7,705 bases of DNA, from assembly GCA_005779525.1 (NCBI GenBank), contig SXIZ01000281.1, positions 1 through 7,705 on the forward strand, given 5' to 3'. The position numbers and the translations under genes are program-made. Below, in pieces: positions 7,085 to 7,705 of this stretch (within the stretch, counting starts at the first letter, position 1; each line of letters begins with the position of its first letter). Source of the DNA: Methylococcaceae bacterium (lineage in GTDB: Bacteria; Pseudomonadota; Gammaproteobacteria; Methylococcales; Methylomonadaceae). A model generated the notes under the pieces. The model did not search any database and was not told where the DNA came from. It saw only the letters and a list, made by a program, of their open reading frames with translations.

Positions 7085-7705
7085 ATGCATCTCTTTAGAA
7101 AATTTTGCCCCGTCCTCGCATTCCTATTGTGGAGTAATACTGCCACAGCGCAATATGCCGCTATTGTGATCGATGCCGATAGCGGTAAAGTACTACAGCA
7201 AGTTTCCGCGACGCATCGCTGGTTTCCTGCCTCACTCACAAAAGTGATGACACTTTATCTCACCTTTGCGGCGCTTAAAGCAGGACAACTCAGTTTGTAT
7301 GATATGGCTCCAGTCTCAAGTTATGCTGAAAGCCAGCCTAACAGTAAACTGGGCTTACAAGCAGGAGAAAGCATCATGGTTAAGGACGCGATTGTGGCGG
7401 TGATTTCGCGTTCAGCGAATGATGCTGCAGTCGTCTTAGCAGAACGGGTCGCGGGCACGGAAGCGCAATTTGCCATGCGTATGACTGCCACAGCGCAGGC
7501 TTTGGGTATGCGAAGTAGCCGTTTTTTTAATGCTACGGGCTTACCGCATCCTCAGCAAGTGAGTTCGCCACGAGATTTAGCTATTCTTGCCAGCCATGTA
7601 CGGCAAGACTTTAAACAATACTTCCCATTGTTCTCTACTGAAAGTTTTAATTTCAAAGGGCGTAACTTACCCAATATCAATAGCTTTCTCAAATCCTATG
7701 TCGGG
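7085..7705 (+). CDS. D-alanyl-D-alanine carboxypeptidase, peptidase S11 (3' end missing)
   Basis: This is a low-molecular-mass penicillin-binding protein. The family removes the terminal D-Ala from peptidoglycan pentapeptides in the periplasm and so trims cross-linking. The visible 207 residues begin with a Sec signal peptide (Arg5, Lys6, a hydrophobic core, then TATA or TATAQ before Tyr24). The first catalytic motif SxxK is Ser50-Leu-Thr-Lys53 in FPASLTKVMT, with Ser50 the acylated nucleophile. The second, SxN, is Ser110-Ala-Asn112 in SRSANDAA. Conserved family stretches are IDADSGKVL (29-37), SKLGLQAGE (87-95) and FFNATGLP. The third motif, KTG, is expected a few residues after NSFLKSYVG, where the window stops, so this is truncation by the window edge. 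The SKLGL...SANDAAVVLAE pattern is closer to the widespread generic S11 carboxypeptidases than to E. coli DacA, so I give no symbol. No good Shine-Dalgarno precedes the ATG; GG at 7077-7078 is the only hint. The start rests on the signal peptide. The C-terminal domain is not visible. Confidence 0.93.
   Translation, partial: MHLFRKFCPVLAFLLWSNTATAQYAAIVIDADSGKVLQQVSATHRWFPASLTKVMTLYLTFAALKAGQLSLYDMAPVSSYAESQPNSKLGLQAGESIMVKDAIVAVISRSANDAAVVLAERVAGTEAQFAMRMTATAQALGMRSSRFFNATGLPHPQQVSSPRDLAILASHVRQDFKQYFPLFSTESFNFKGRNLPNINSFLKSYVG

Noticed and set aside
7030..7239. 69-codon - strand reading frame opposite the carboxypeptidase start
   Set aside because: It covers the signal-peptide region of the S11 gene and the promoter gap and shows no family features.
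4463..7705. Metallopeptidase and carboxypeptidase genes as a defence island beside recBCD
   Set aside because: Both products are exported, the metallopeptidase gene converges on recD rather than joining its operon, and there is no nuclease, toxin, phage or mobile-element gene. RecBCD here is ordinary housekeeping repair.

Overview
The window reads as chromosomal DNA of a gammaproteobacterium. Both recombination proteins match the RecB and RecD type of Escherichia coli along their visible length, and base composition is intermediate. I cannot name a genus. Four protein-coding genes fill almost all of it. There are no RNA genes, insertion sequences or CRISPR arrays that I can see, and no gene-free stretch longer than 150 bases.

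Left part (1-4339, + strand): the 3' two thirds of recB, followed by complete recD. The two overlap by four bases (ATGA), so they are one transcription unit and probably translationally coupled. Together with RecC, which is not in the window and may lie upstream, they form exonuclease V (RecBCD). This helicase-nuclease processes double-strand breaks for RecA-dependent repair and degrades foreign linear DNA. RecB's catalytic nuclease residues and the helicase motifs visible in both proteins are intact.

Middle part (4340-6934): a 123-base gap with three small inverted repeats, then a large gene on the - strand that converges on recD. It encodes a secreted protein with a CLCA-type zinc metallopeptidase domain (HEWGH, then Gly and Asp-Glu), a von Willebrand factor A domain, and a C-terminal beta-rich tail. 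This combination is known from animal 'calcium-activated chloride channel regulator' proteins and is uncommon in bacteria. The metal site of its VWA domain is unusually degenerate. This is the most interesting item in the window.

Right part (6935-7705): a 150-base divergent promoter region, then the first 207 codons of a Sec-exported serine-type D-Ala-D-Ala carboxypeptidase (peptidase S11) on the + strand, cut by the window edge just before its expected KTG motif. The two divergently transcribed genes both encode exported hydrolases. Nothing in the sequence shows a functional link between either of them and RecBCD.
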